From: Utricularia gibba
Lineage: Eukaryota; Streptophyta; Magnoliopsida; Lamiales; Lentibulariaceae
Assembly (NCBI GenBank): GCA_002189035.1
Contig: NEEC01000011.1
Span: 930,001 to 994,000, forward strand
Direction of reading: 5' to 3'
Length of the DNA: 64,000 nucleotides
Each line of letters opens with the position of its first letter. Position 1 is the first letter of the stretch. A program made the translations under genes and the position numbers. Of this stretch, positions 31,495 through 42,816 are shown piece after piece. The notes below the pieces were generated by a model. The model was given only the letters and a program-made list of their open reading frames with translations, did not search any database and was not told the origin of the DNA.

Positions 31495-34400
31495 GAGTTA
31501 ATATCATTTTTTATACCCATACAATACTGTTTTTTCATTGTTCATCTCTTTGTTTTTTTCTTGCAAAAATGATTCCTTTTCTTCACCTAAAATATCATTT
31601 AGATTTTCCGGTGTATTTTTAATTCCTTTTCTAGAATGCATGTGACAATGCACGTGGGGTGCGAAAGTTTCCCCCTAAAGAACCTTAGGTTCTTCGATCT
31701 GCTTTGTCAATTCCTATTTCTTCGTTTGGTGTTTCCACGATGAGTGGTATGAGTAGATGCGATAGTGAGATTCTGGTGGCGATCAACTTCAATGGTCGCA
31801 TGATTATTGATGGGGTGAGGCCGAAATATGTTTGAGGAGTGTAAGCGGTGATTAAGCTCAACAACTCCAAGTCAATTACCATTTAATTTCTACGGGGTAT
31901 TGCAGCTGCTTATGGATACCCGCATGAAGATAATTGTGAGTTTTGGATGAAGGTCATTGATAGCCCAAAGCGTATATTGGGTGAAGCTGAAATTAAAGAA
32001 TGCGTAGAGGTTCTTGATCAATTAGGACCCTTGCAGATCTACATTGATACCCCTATTGATGATGGCACTTCAAAAATTAGTGGCATTACAGAAAATGAAG
32101 ATTTTGTGCAAAACCTACAAAAGCTCAGCAGTTTCGAGCAATTTTGTTCCAAAAGGTTATCATATGCTTACTACAGCAACCATGGTAGCAATTCGGAAGG
32201 TGTTAGAATTAAAAAAAGAGAAGTCTGAAGCCAAAGCAACAACCGAAGCAGATGGAGATATTAGAAGAGGTGATTCAAATAAAAGAGCGATCAACAATAG
32301 GTATTCCGATTCTCCAATTTTAGATGCTTGGTATTTTTTTAGTGCATTATATGCTGATACTTGATGATATGAACATATAATATGTTGTTTATATACTATA
32401 CTTTTGTGGTTTTAGATTGGAATATATTATGTGCCACTATAACGTGTAGTTTGTTAAATATTTTTTAGATTTTTGCATTATTATATTGTTAAATGGATTG
32501 TGCATAAAAGCAATCACAAGAAGTAGATGAGATATTTAGAAAGGATAGTGACAGTCATAGACAAGCAAGGACTATTAATGTTTGTGTCATTGAATCTTTA
32601 GCTCCTAGACGAAATGTGGTTGATGAAGAAACTGAAGATGATAGTATAGATTCTATAGTAAGTGGTATAGAATTTTGGACCAATGAATTTTATAATGTTC
32701 ATGAAGACATAGGACATATGGATGCCCATGATGTGGATGCAGCTCCAATTAAGTATGATAATTTGACTGAGCAAAACAGCAATGAAGCTGAGATTGGAGC
32801 TGATTTTTTTGAGGAACTATTATGAATGCCAATTGACAATGGAATGTGGAAAGAAATGATTTCATGGCTGATAACATGGTAAACTCTGTTGTTGGAAGTC
32901 AACAGGAAAATATGAATGTTGGTCAAAATATGAAGAATGACTCATCTCAGTTGCTGCCTAAAGTTTCTGATTCAGAAAAGGTGTATTTTGATGATCAAGA
33001 AGATGATGTTGATGAGGAAGATTTGCAAAGTATGGATTCCGAAGATGATGAAGAAACAAAAAAGTCATTGAATATGTTTAATTTGAAAACAGATAAATTT
33101 AGACCCAAGTTGACACTTGGTTTGAGGTTTAGTTCTATTGAGGTGGCTAAGTTGGCTATACAAACCTATTCCTTTAGAGAAACGAACGATATCCACTTTC
33201 CAACAAACGATAATGAGCGGTTAAGGGCCAAATGTAGGGTAAAGGGTTGTGATTGGTTCATTACAGTAACCTAAAGGAAAAGTGTTAGTGGTTGGATAGT
33301 GAAAAGATTTAATCCCGAGCATACAATATGTCGCAGGAGGCGTACACTGAAAGGGATGAAGTCTCATTGGCTCGGTTGGTATGTTGCACAATATGGTCCA
33401 ACATCCAAAGTGTGGCCTCAAAGAATTTCAGGAACATGTTTGTCAAAAGATGAAGGTCATCATATCACATGCTAAAGCACATAGAGTAAGAAATAAAGGT
33501 ATGCAAGTGGTTGATGGGAGTGATAAAGAGCAATGGGCAGACTTAAGAAAATACTTATATGCAGTGCAAAAAAGTAATCCTAAATCAACAATTTTTTTAA
33601 AGTCTACACCACATCTAGTACCAGTAGAAAGAAGATTTCTTGCCTCGTATATTTGCTATGGAGCAACAAAGCAAAATTTTCAATATAAATTTAGTCATTT
33701 TATGGGGGTAGATGGATGTTTTTTAAAGGAAAAGTTCGGTGGTCAACTATTAACTGCAGTGGGAATCGATGCAAATAATAATCTTTATCCTTTAGCTTTT
33801 GCAATAATAGAGAAGGAAAATGAGGCAACTTGGAAATGGTTTTTGCAATTGTTGAAGCAGGATTTCCACATTGGTGATGGAGATGGATGGACGTCTATTT
33901 CAGACAAACAGAAAGGGCTATTAGAAGCGTTTAAGGAGGTCATGCCACATGTGGATCATAGGTTTTGTGTAAGACATCTACATGGTAATATGAAGCTTGC
34001 TGGACATAGGGGAGAAGCAATAAAAAGTTGCTTTTGGGGTGCTGCTAAGGCCACCAAATTAACTATTTTTGAAAGATACATGAGCGACCTTGAAGGAATT
34101 AATAGAGAATCTCATACATGGCTAAAGAGTAAGCCTCCCACAACAATGGAGCAGAGTTTTTTTCACAAAGACTGCAAAATGCGATATTCTACTTAATAAT
34201 CTTTGTGAGAGTTATAATGCTATGCTTTTAGAGTTGAGGGATAAACCTATAATTCAATTGCTTGAGGGGATTAGAAGACATCTCATTATGCGGAATAACA
34301 AGCAATTAGATGACGCCATGTCTTGGAAGGATGTAATCTGTCCCAGAATTAGAGCAACTCTAGAAAAAGCATACGAGGTTGTTGATGAACTTATTCCCTT

Positions 34401-34691
34401 GTGTATTTCTGATTGGAAAAACCACTTACTCGTCCGTGTACTATTTTCAATCTCTTATGGATGCAAAAACAAGTGGAAAAAGAGGGTAAAAACCCATTAA
34501 AAAAAGGGGACAAAAATTGATCTCAAAGAATAGTTAAATTAGTTAACCACGATGGCAACTCTATCGGAAAACACTATTAGAAAATGAATGATATTTTAGG
34601 TGAAGAAAATTGACCATTTCTGCAACAAAAAAATAAAGAGATTAAGAATAAAAAAACTGTATTGTATATGTACAAAAAATGATACTAACCC
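31495..34691 (+). mobile_element. MULE 1: Mutator-like element with terminal inverted repeats
   Basis: Left TIR from 31495 (GAGTTAATATCATTTTTTAT...) and right TIR ending 34691 (reverse complement GGGTTAGTATCATTTTTTGT...) match for about 110 bp, through CTTCACCTAAAATATCATT. Flanking bases TATAAAAAA (31486-31494) and CATAAAAAA (34692-34700) agree at 8 of 9, consistent with the 9-bp target duplication of Mutator elements. Total length 3197 bp. It holds one transposase gene on the + strand, now broken. Confidence 0.87.
31740..34500 (+). pseudogene. MULE 1 transposase (MURA-type) pseudogene
   Basis: Domain order along the + strand: N-terminal segment from 31740 (MSGMSRCDSEILVAINFNGR), an acidic linker (32616-33070, DDQEDDVDEEDLQSMDSEDD), the Mutator DNA-binding module (FSSIEVAKLAIQTYSF...CRVKGCDWFITVT, 33120-33274), then the MULE nuclease in one open frame 33381-34196. 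In it HFMGVDGCFLKEKFGGQLL carries the first catalytic Asp, TSISDKQKGLLEAF the second, EKENEATWKWFLQLL the Glu, and HVDHRFCVRHLHGNMK the C/H signature. Frames 34222-34500 continue the C-terminal part. Stops at about 31830, 33274 and 34193 and a frameshift before 33381 inactivate it. Confidence 0.9.
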
Positions 34692-34700
34692 CATAAAAAA

Positions 34701-36870
34701 TATTTAAAAAGTGGCCTAAGGGGTTTGATCCGTTGACCACGGTCAGACGGGCAAATCATTATTTAAAACGCTGCTTTCATGTAATCCTTGGGAGGTGACC
34801 CATTTTTTGGAAAGTAAAAATACAAATTCAGCCAAAAATTTAATACATTTTAGTGTAATTAATGCATTAATTTTTTTATATATTAATAATTATTTAATTT
34901 TTCTAATTTTATCAATCAAAATATTTTTTTAGGTAAATAATTATTTAATTTATTTTAGTAACTCAAAAAATATTCATAAAGAAATGAGATAATTACTCAA
35001 AATATAAAAGGAAACATCGTTCAACCTCAAGAACAATGTGCACAACCATGAAGAACCATTACAAGTTTGAAATCAAAAATAAAAATTTCAAGACGTTTCA
35101 TCGCCACCATAAAGATGGAGATAAAGAACAAAAAGAAAGAACTCGTTTCCCCCATCCAAAAATCTTCGCCCAAAATATTTTATTGCATGCAAGAATATCT
35201 ATTATAATTATCCTTCTCTCCTACTACTATATACTATGTACAGTTGTCACTATCACCGTGATGGACCCAATATGTCTCTTGTCTTTCAATATAAAATTTA
35301 CTCATTCCTTCGTAATTGATTAGTCCATTAAATTGATTTTAACTCTAGCCCTCTGCCCCTAGCTCAAGTATTCATCCAACACAAGTAAAAACAAAAAGTA
35401 AAAAGTGCAATAATACAAATATTTGTGTTTTTCTAATAAGAATATTTAAATACTTAGATTAACTCCAAATTGAGTCATACTGATATAAATTAAACAGAAA
35501 AACACATATAAAAATATATAGAAAATTACATTTAACATATTTCTCTATCCTTAAGTCATGCTTGTCTTCAATTATATATAAGTAACAGCAAACCATGAAT
35601 CAGATGAAAACTAAGTTATAAAACACAACCAAGGTAATCTTTTCCTTTCTTACTACAAGTATAACACTCAATTATGTTCTCCAATCCTTCTATTAAATCA
35701 AAGCAAAGCTACTTAAAAGGACATACATCCTAATCAGGGACTTGCACTAAACACTTCACAAAATTTCGAAAATATCTCAATTCAAGAGGGATAAGAATAA
35801 AAACTAAAAAAATTCAACTATGGTAAGTAATGTTTATGCTTTTCTAAAGTAACCCTTGTTGGACAAGACTTATTTGGAATATGAAACGTTATGTGTCTCA
35901 TATTTATTTTTTAACAATTTCGTCAAGCAAACCTTATTTTTTGGCATAATAAATCTTTTCTCTTTCTTTATTTCTTTCCTCTTCTTTTTTTGTTTTTGCA
36001 CTTTTTTTTCTCCTTTTTTTTCAGAAATTATTTTTTCCAGTCACTATATGAAAAACATAAAAATAGATAGCAACAAAAAAAAAGAAAATATAGTCAATGA
36101 AAAATTCCAAGTTGATCATAACATAAATACTTTTTCTGAACTATGTCTCTAAACTCTAGAAAAATGTGAAGTTTTTTTCTTCTAAATAACCAAATAGGTC
36201 CAAGTACCTAGTTATGAACATGTGTAAGGTAATTTTAATCATGAAGGCATTTGCAAAACTTCAGAAGCATGATATAGAGTAGATATAAAAATAAAAAAAG
36301 AGGTACCTTATTCATGAGTTGGCAGAGAGGAACCAACAATAGGGGTGTATACTTTAGTGCAGAATCAATGGAATAGCAGTTGCATGATTGGGTCACCCTA
36401 TTATTAGAGATAAAGAAGGGCGTGAGAATTTTGTAAGTTGTATACTTGTATGCCTATGCCTTTTGAAACATTTCCGGTGCTTTTGATAGATCAGATGGAA
36501 CTGTTAGGGCGATGGTCCATTTAGACAGGCAAAATCTAAGTATTTAGTGTTGAATAGGTTGATGTTACCGTAGAGAGCTTCGTTAGTGATATACAATTTT
36601 CACAAAAATTAGTTTGTGAAATATTTTATTTTTTATATAATTTTGTGAAATATCGTATATCACATTTTTAGAATTATCACATGTGATACTTTAGGTATTA
36701 TTTGGATTGATTGCTTATTTTTTTATTTTAAACACGTACTATGTATCATTCAGTACCATATAAAGTTTAATCATTCATTGTTCAATGTAGAAATTGTTGT
36801 GATTAATATACCTTTCTTACAAACTATGTAAGAAATGTAGAGTTCATTGTGATTAATATGTAATTATAAA
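34701..36870. other. AT-rich stretch, nothing recognised
   Basis: No gene or repeat recognised. Frames at 35036-35323 and 35856-36152 are low-complexity (the latter a Phe-rich run from poly-T) and were not accepted. Confidence 0.4.
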
Positions 36871-36878
36871 ATAGGTTT

Positions 36879-37625
36879 TGTCATGACCCACACTCGCCTT
36901 GCATGATATTGTCCGTTTCAGGTATTAAACCTCATGTCACCCACACTCGCTTTGCACGATATTATACACTTCGGGCATCAACCCTCACGGTTTTACGTTC
37001 TCCCCATCCGGGGAAAAGGCCTCATGCAAGATTGGCAGTATCCCTCTATTTAAGCACGTTCCCACCCCCGTCGGATGCATAACCATCACTAGGCCCCTGG
37101 CATTACATAAATGTCATGACCCACACTCGACTTGCACGATATTGTCCGCTTCGGGTATCAACTCTCATGGTTTTATGTTCTTCCCATCCGAGGAAAAGGC
37201 TTTATGCAAGATTAGGAGAGTCTTCTCTATTTAAACACATCCCCTCCCCTGTCCATAACCAATGTGGGATGCGTAACATCATTAGACCCTTGGCTTTACA
37301 TTCACCCCCTCTTAGATACTCAGCGTCCTCATTGAGTGCCACCTCATCCCACCCTTGGCACGAGCCCGGGTATGGCTCTGATACCAAATGTCACGGCCTA
37401 TACTTGCCTTGCACGATATTGTCTGCTTTGGGCATCAACTCTCACGATTTTACGTTCTCCCCATCCGGGGAAAAGGCCTCTTGCAAGATTAGGAGAGTCT
37501 TCTTTATTTAATCACATCCCCTCCCCTGTTCATAACCAATGTGGAATGCGTAACATCACTAAGCCCTTGGCCTTACAGTTGATGCCCGAAGCGGAAAATA
37601 TCGTGCAAGGCAAGTGTGAGTCGTG
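36879..37625. mobile_element. Cluster of TRIM-type LTRs, flanked by an 8-bp direct repeat
   Basis: In order: an LTR fragment (36879-36933), a nearly full LTR (36934-37107), a TAAA spacer, a complete small element (37112-37577), and an inverted LTR-terminus fragment (37578-37625). All share GCACGATATTGTCCGCTTCG-like and CCCCATCCGGGGAAAAGGC blocks. The octamer ATAGGTTT occurs immediately before (36871-36878) and immediately after (37626-37633). The terminal fragments are in opposite orientation, so the whole looks like a unit with ~48-bp inverted ends. It could be a composite mobilised as a unit or a rearranged TRIM array. Confidence 0.7.
37112..37577 (-). mobile_element. TRIM: miniature LTR retrotransposon, 466 bp
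   Basis: Two LTRs of exactly 189 bp (37112-37300 and 37389-37577), TG...CA ended, enclose an 88-bp internal region. Read on the minus strand, the right LTR ends GTGACA and is followed by TTTGGTATCAGAGCC, an initiator-Met PBS (37388-37374), and the left end of the internal region is the purine run GAGGGGGTGAA, a PPT, before the next LTR. There is no coding sequence, so mobility depended on proteins from another element. This PBS/PPT-only architecture defines TRIMs. Confidence 0.9.
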
Positions 37626-37633
37626 ATAGGTTT

Positions 37634-39281
37634 AGTGCTCAATACAAAGTATGGAGATGGATCGAGTTTCCTTTTATAAAGGATTAGATTCATTTCATTT
37701 CTGATATGAGACAATGACAGTGCTTGATCCCTATGTATAATGGGGATCGAGTAGTGATTAGGTTCATTTGTATTTGGTTTAGAGCTCTAGTAGAACACCT
37801 AATTATCTTTCACTTTCGATGTGGGCAGTCACAATGTTCAATTCACATGCATAATAGTGATCGAGTAGGGATTTTTATTTATCCCTCAATACAAATGCAT
37901 TTTATGGATTAAGTACCTATTTGTCTTTCACTTTTGAATTAGGATAATAAAATCATTCAATCCAAATGTATCATAAGCTTTTATTGAAAATTCAGGTTAA
38001 AACATATCATAGTCAATGTTTTTGAGCAAAAATTATAAAAAAATCTGATAAATAAGAGCAAGAAAATGAAGTCTGAATACATAATATTTTACTGTTGTTT
38101 TTTTTAAGGTGTCTTTCAAACCATTTGTTATTGTGTCGTTTCTCTTTAAATCTATCTAGAATGAATTTTTCCGTATTTGATTTCCTTTTGTTGCTCATCA
38201 ATCTTCTTGTCTCTCTCAATTACCATGTTTTCGAGGGTGGCCAAAGTCACCTCATAACTCTCCCTTTCAGTTCATATATCTCAGCAGCAATGATCTTTAG
38301 TCACAACTCTTTCATCATTTTCTCGTATTGTATTTCTTGGTCGATGTATGCAGATATTCTTTTCTTCAAAAAAAAAAAACATGGACTTATCATCGCCTGC
38401 AACACACCATTACTTCATCTCCTTCCTTAAAACCTCCACTTCATTTGTATTCACAACTAATTTTTTTTAAGATTTTCAAAGTCTTGTGTTGTTGCTGTTG
38501 TGGAGAGTTCTTGAATTTTCTGGTCTCTGTTTGCAATGTCATCTGTATAGTTCATATTGATGTTCTCCATAGCAATGATATAATGTTTGAGTACTTCAAT
38601 TTTGTCATTAGTTTCCTATACACAAAATACAGAGCAACAATTCAAGTAGTGATTAAAATTAACAACCTGAAATGCATTTGAAATACACTGAGCAAAGCGG
38701 GAATAGAGTGAGGCAAACAGCAGTCATTTTACAATGTCACCGAACGGCAACATTTTAAACCAAACTTACTATATCTTGCATTGTAAATTCACCAAAAATA
38801 TTAAATTAAAACCAACAAGCTCACATCATGTATTTCTTTTTAATCTTCAGTCTGTGTTCCTTCACAATGTATCGCAACCTGTTCTTCTTGATGTTTGGTC
38901 TATGTTCCTTCGCTACGTACCTCATGTCACTCACTGAGTGGTTTATTTTGCATCCTTTCTTCAGTGCCATGTCATAATAAAGGATCCTACTTCAAAAAAA
39001 TTTAAATCACAGTTTCAGACCTGAAGTATACTAATATTTGTTCCATTGTTAGAGACGGTTTCTGTTGATGCGCAATTGGCTTGAATATTGTAATATCCAA
39101 TTTTCCTTTTTTGCTTCCCTTGGGTGATGAAACATGATCTGATTAAAAATGTCACTCTTAAATTCCATGAATTCTTTTGAACCTTGCATCGTGTTATAGT
39201 TATTCAATGATTTATGTAAAATTTAACAAAAGAAAAAACAGATTTACCTTTGAGTTTTACATGTGTTGTGAGTTGGGCAAT
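37634..39281 (-). other. Spacer with coiled-coil-like coding debris on the minus strand
   Basis: At 38480-38640 the minus strand reads, after TTTTGTGTATAG, ETNDKIEVLKHYIIAMENI then MNYTDDIANRDQKIQELSTT, a coiled-coil-like exon; at 38013-38360 further Glu/Lys-rich frames with stops follow. At 38800-38960 the same strand gives KKGCKINHSVSDMRYVAKEH. A related HSVNDMRYVA stretch is encoded on the + strand at about 43000-43030, beyond MULE 2. Product not recognised; it may be remnants of a gene or of an element's accessory ORF. Confidence 0.3.
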
Positions 39282-39869
39282 CAACTATGCCGGGAAATTT
39301 TGTAAAATACCCTTGTCAGATAAATTTTATTACCCATATACCCTTCCCTCGTTAATGCATTTGTTATTTACCCTTTTTATCATTTTTTATTGGCAATTTA
39401 CCTTAGTTAGTGTATTTCTTTGTGTTTTACCCTTTTTTACATTTTTATTAACAATTTACCTTCAACTTTCATTTATTTTGGCCATTTACCTTTTTTATAC
39501 ATTTTTTTAGTAATTTACCTTAAGTATTCATTTTTATTGATAATTTAGTTTATTAGCCATTTATTATATTCGTTCAAAAGTAATTGACATAAATAATAAA
39601 TAACATATATAGTATTGTTAATCAAATAAAGATTAAATATTATATTATATTTAATTATATATATATATATATATATTAAAATAATCAAAATAAAACATTG
39701 TATTTGAATAATTATTATCAAGTTCAAAATATAGATTAAATAAAAATTAAAATATTATAGTTATTTAATTATATAGATTAAACTAATCAAAATAAAATAT
39801 TATGTTTGAATGGTTATTATCAAGTTCAAAAATGTAAAAATGCATAAATAAATAATTTATAAATCAACA

Positions 39870-41318
39870 TCATTTCTTCTTGTCCTTCCTTGATAGTCCA
39901 AAATGCCGTCCCAACCATCCAAAATGAGATTTTTGTGATGATCTCAATAATGAATCAGATGGGACGGTCATAGAAGGAAATGTGAGCATTGATGGTTGAG
40001 GATGCCACAAAGAATTTCTAGCATCAGTATAGCCTGAGTTATCAGGTCTACTACTTTCTCCTTGATATGATGAATGTCTGGATGCTTGTGATCCAACATG
40101 AGAATCATAGGGCAATAGGATGTTATCTCGTCTTCCAACATGAGAATCATCAGGAGGATTGAATCGTGGATAAGTTTCATAAGCAGAAACGAGTCCTGAA
40201 CCACGATCACTTATCACACAAACTCCCTGTCTTCCACGGACTACATGTATATCCAACATTCGTAAAAACCATGCCCAATCAGATCCAGACTCCCCCGGGA
40301 CTATTGCATACGCGATAGGACATACACAGTTATTAGCATCAACAGCAACAGCTACCAGGAGCTTATAATTATATCGTCCATAAAGATGAGTGCCATCAAT
40401 ACATAAGACCGGACGACAATAATGAAAGGCATTCACTGAAAATCCATAAGCCCAAAATACACGATGTAGTAAATTGATACCATCTTCACCCATAATAGAC
40501 TTAAATTTCACAATAGTTCCAGGATTTTGTTTACGCACCTCCATAAGATATCGTGGGAGATCCGGAGTTGATGTTTCCCATGAACCATATTGTAATTCAT
40601 ATGCCCACATTAAACAAGCCCATGCATGCCAGTATTTCACTTCATAATGGAATTTCTCATTAATGATCATCATAACTCCCTTAGCTTTCAATTGAGGGCG
40701 TAGTAGAGGAACTAACTGAGGAGCAATATATTTAATGGACAAGTTGACATGTGTATTATTGCCCAATTCTGATGTGATATCACATGTATGAGGATGCACA
40801 AATTTAGTAATTTTCAACGTACCCGTCCATTTCTGAATATCCGCACGCAAGTAGAATGGACACATGAATTTTTCAGAGTGAGCTTGAGCACAATATATCC
40901 TATATTGAGCATTATCATTCTTTTTCACCTTAAATTCCCTTTGAGCCACAGAAATATGATATTTCACAACCGCATCATTTAAGCTTTGTCTATCTTTGAA
41001 ATGCATACCTTCTCGTAACTCCATTCTTTCTTCATTGTAGTAATCTATTTCCATTGATGTATCAAAACTATCTACATAATAGAAGTCATCTTCATCATGA
41101 TGAAAAGTATTTTGGTTGTTTGACTGTAAGGTTGAATCATATTGTTGATGTAAATTACTAGGAGATTCAAAATCTTGATCCTCAATAATATCTTTAGGAC
41201 TAGGAATTTGCTCATCAGTTGAATTCTCAGACAAATGATCAAAGTCAGCATATGAATATTCAGGAAATGTATGATCCTCTTCATCATCATATAAATAAGA
41301 GATTCTTTGAGAATTCAT
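39870..41318 (-). CDS. MULE 2 transposase, internally deleted but open (482 aa)
   Basis: Residues 1-95 are acidic; about 100-195 form the Mutator DNA-binding module (GMHFKDRQSLNDAVVKYHI, then CAQAHSEKFMCPFYLRA and HPHTC). About 200-280 is the conserved linker (KGVMMIINEKFHYEVKY). The nuclease core shows VLCIDGTHLYGRYNYKLLVA (Asp), VPGESGSDWAWFLRML (Glu) and VCVISDRGSGLVSAYE (second Asp). Immediately after, the frame passes into YPRFNPPDDSHVGRRDN and a Ser/Pro-rich tail ending SRKDKKK. The C/H signature and SWIM zinc finger usual after the nuclease are missing, so an in-frame deletion or fusion is inferred. Start ATG 41318 lies shortly after an acceptor-like TTCATCATGTAG, so an upstream exon is possible. 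Confidence 0.8.
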   Translation of the reverse strand: MNSQRISYLYDDEEDHTFPEYSYADFDHLSENSTDEQIPSPKDIIEDQDFESPSNLHQQYDSTLQSNNQNTFHHDEDDFYYVDSFDTSMEIDYYNEERMELREGMHFKDRQSLNDAVVKYHISVAQREFKVKKNDNAQYRIYCAQAHSEKFMCPFYLRADIQKWTGTLKITKFVHPHTCDITSELGNNTHVNLSIKYIAPQLVPLLRPQLKAKGVMMIINEKFHYEVKYWHAWACLMWAYELQYGSWETSTPDLPRYLMEVRKQNPGTIVKFKSIMGEDGINLLHRVFWAYGFSVNAFHYCRPVLCIDGTHLYGRYNYKLLVAVAVDANNCVCPIAYAIVPGESGSDWAWFLRMLDIHVVRGRQGVCVISDRGSGLVSAYETYPRFNPPDDSHVGRRDNILLPYDSHVGSQASRHSSYQGESSRPDNSGYTDARNSLWHPQPSMLTFPSMTVPSDSLLRSSQKSHFGWLGRHFGLSRKDKKK

Positions 41319-42250
41319 ATAGTCATAAGGGCCTACATGATGAAAATATATAATAATTAGGTGCTTATGATAATATTTAATGAATCAAATATCAGATAAC
41401 TAATTTATGGTATAGTTGAATATTGTAATTTTTAAAATTATTTAGAAATTTACATAGTTTCTGATTTTTACTTTAATAATTTACTCATTATACAAAAATC
41501 TTTTATAAAAAGATACATTTTTAATGATAATTATAAACATATCATTATTTGAGAATTTTATCAAAACTTATTAATTATTATAGAGCAAAGAATTTAAAAT
41601 ATAAAAATTTCTAATTACATTAAAAGTAATTATTTTAAATTTAGTGATCAAAGAATTTTATATTTTAATATCATATTTTTTACAACTCTATCATTCAATA
41701 TAAAGAAAGAATATTTATTATTTTCTACAACCAAGAAAACAAGTGATCTTTTTATTTTTCTAATGTTTTTTCAGCTTTATTTATTACTAAAAAATCAATA
41801 TAGATGAAGAATTGATTAGATTTTCAAGGCTAGTTGCAATTAAAATCATAAAAATGAAAATTTTATATTTATTGAAGTGATGGCTAGTTTAATTACATGT
41901 TTGGGTAGTTCTAAATTTTCAAATCAGACAAATGAAAGTTCTCTAATATTTGAAATCAATAAAAATTTATTTTAACTATTCAATCCAAAAAATATTAAGA
42001 ATGACCATTTATTTGATATTATTTTAAACACTACCAAATCTATATATCACCTTCATTGTAAGATGGAATAACATTTTCTGGTTGCTCTCTTCTTTTGGAT
42101 CCACGATTCTCTAATTTCTGTTTAGCATGAAATGAAAAAGATATAATGATTATAAGTATAATTGATTTTCTAACAAAAATCAAGATGCTACAAAATAAAT
42201 GTAAAAGAATCACATGACCTTCATAAAAGGGATGAGATTGACTTCCTTCA

Positions 42251-42374
42251 CCGCAATGCCCCTTACTAGCTATATGGAACGAAAATCCAATATCTCTTCT
42301 TTGAACAACCCTCCGCAATGCCCCTTACTAGCTATATGGAACGAAAAGCCGATATTTCGTCTTTGAACAAACCT
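42251..42374 (-). repeat. Two 62-bp tandem copies
   Basis: CCGCAATGCCCCTTACTAGC begins both units (42251 and 42313); each runs through CTATATGGAACGAAAA and TTTGAACAA. They differ at about seven sites. The repeat lies inside MULE 2 upstream of the transposase, in an open minus-strand frame (42040-42318), and may be in an exon or the promoter region. Confidence 0.75.
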
Positions 42375-42816
42375 ACGGGAAGAATAAATGTTAACTAGTG
42401 ACCCCTATTTCCCCCTATTTAAAGCCTCCAAGAAACATAGGAGTTAACGTCATTCATTTAAAAATGACATAATTATTAACGCCATGTAAAAAAAAAAAGA
42501 AATAATATTTAAGAAGGACATAGTTATTCACGTCATACAAAAAAGAAATGAAATAATAATTTTTAAAATAGAAAGTAAGGTAAAATACAAATAAAATACG
42601 AAAATGAAGGTATATTACCAATTATGTTGAAATTGTTAAGGTAAAATCTCATTACATCCTTTAGTTGAGGTATTTTAAAAATAGTTACAAAAGATCAGGT
42701 AAATTACCAATTAAATTATAAAATTAGGATAAAATAATAATAAATTTCAAAAATAAGGTAATACGAAAATTTTTAAAAAAAATCAGGGCAGATAACCTAT
42801 TATCTCCAACTATGCC

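Larger units (their letters stand above)
39292..42806 (-). mobile_element. MULE 2: Mutator-like element with exact 10-bp TSD
   Basis: The decamer CAACTATGCC flanks the element at 39282-39291 and 42807-42816. Between them the two ends are degenerate inverted repeats: the left end from GGGAAATTTTGTAAAATACC and the reverse complement of the right end from GAGATAATAGGTTATCTGCC, both running into AAATTTT-TATTACC and then recurrent TTACC words for about 250 bp. A Mutator transposase frame sits inside on the minus strand. The TSD is exact although the TIRs are diverged, so diverged long TIRs may be a feature of the family. Confidence 0.85.

Noticed and set aside
35856-36152. Open frame with a hydrophobic run resembling a membrane protein
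   Set aside because: The run comes from poly-T tracts in AT-rich DNA.
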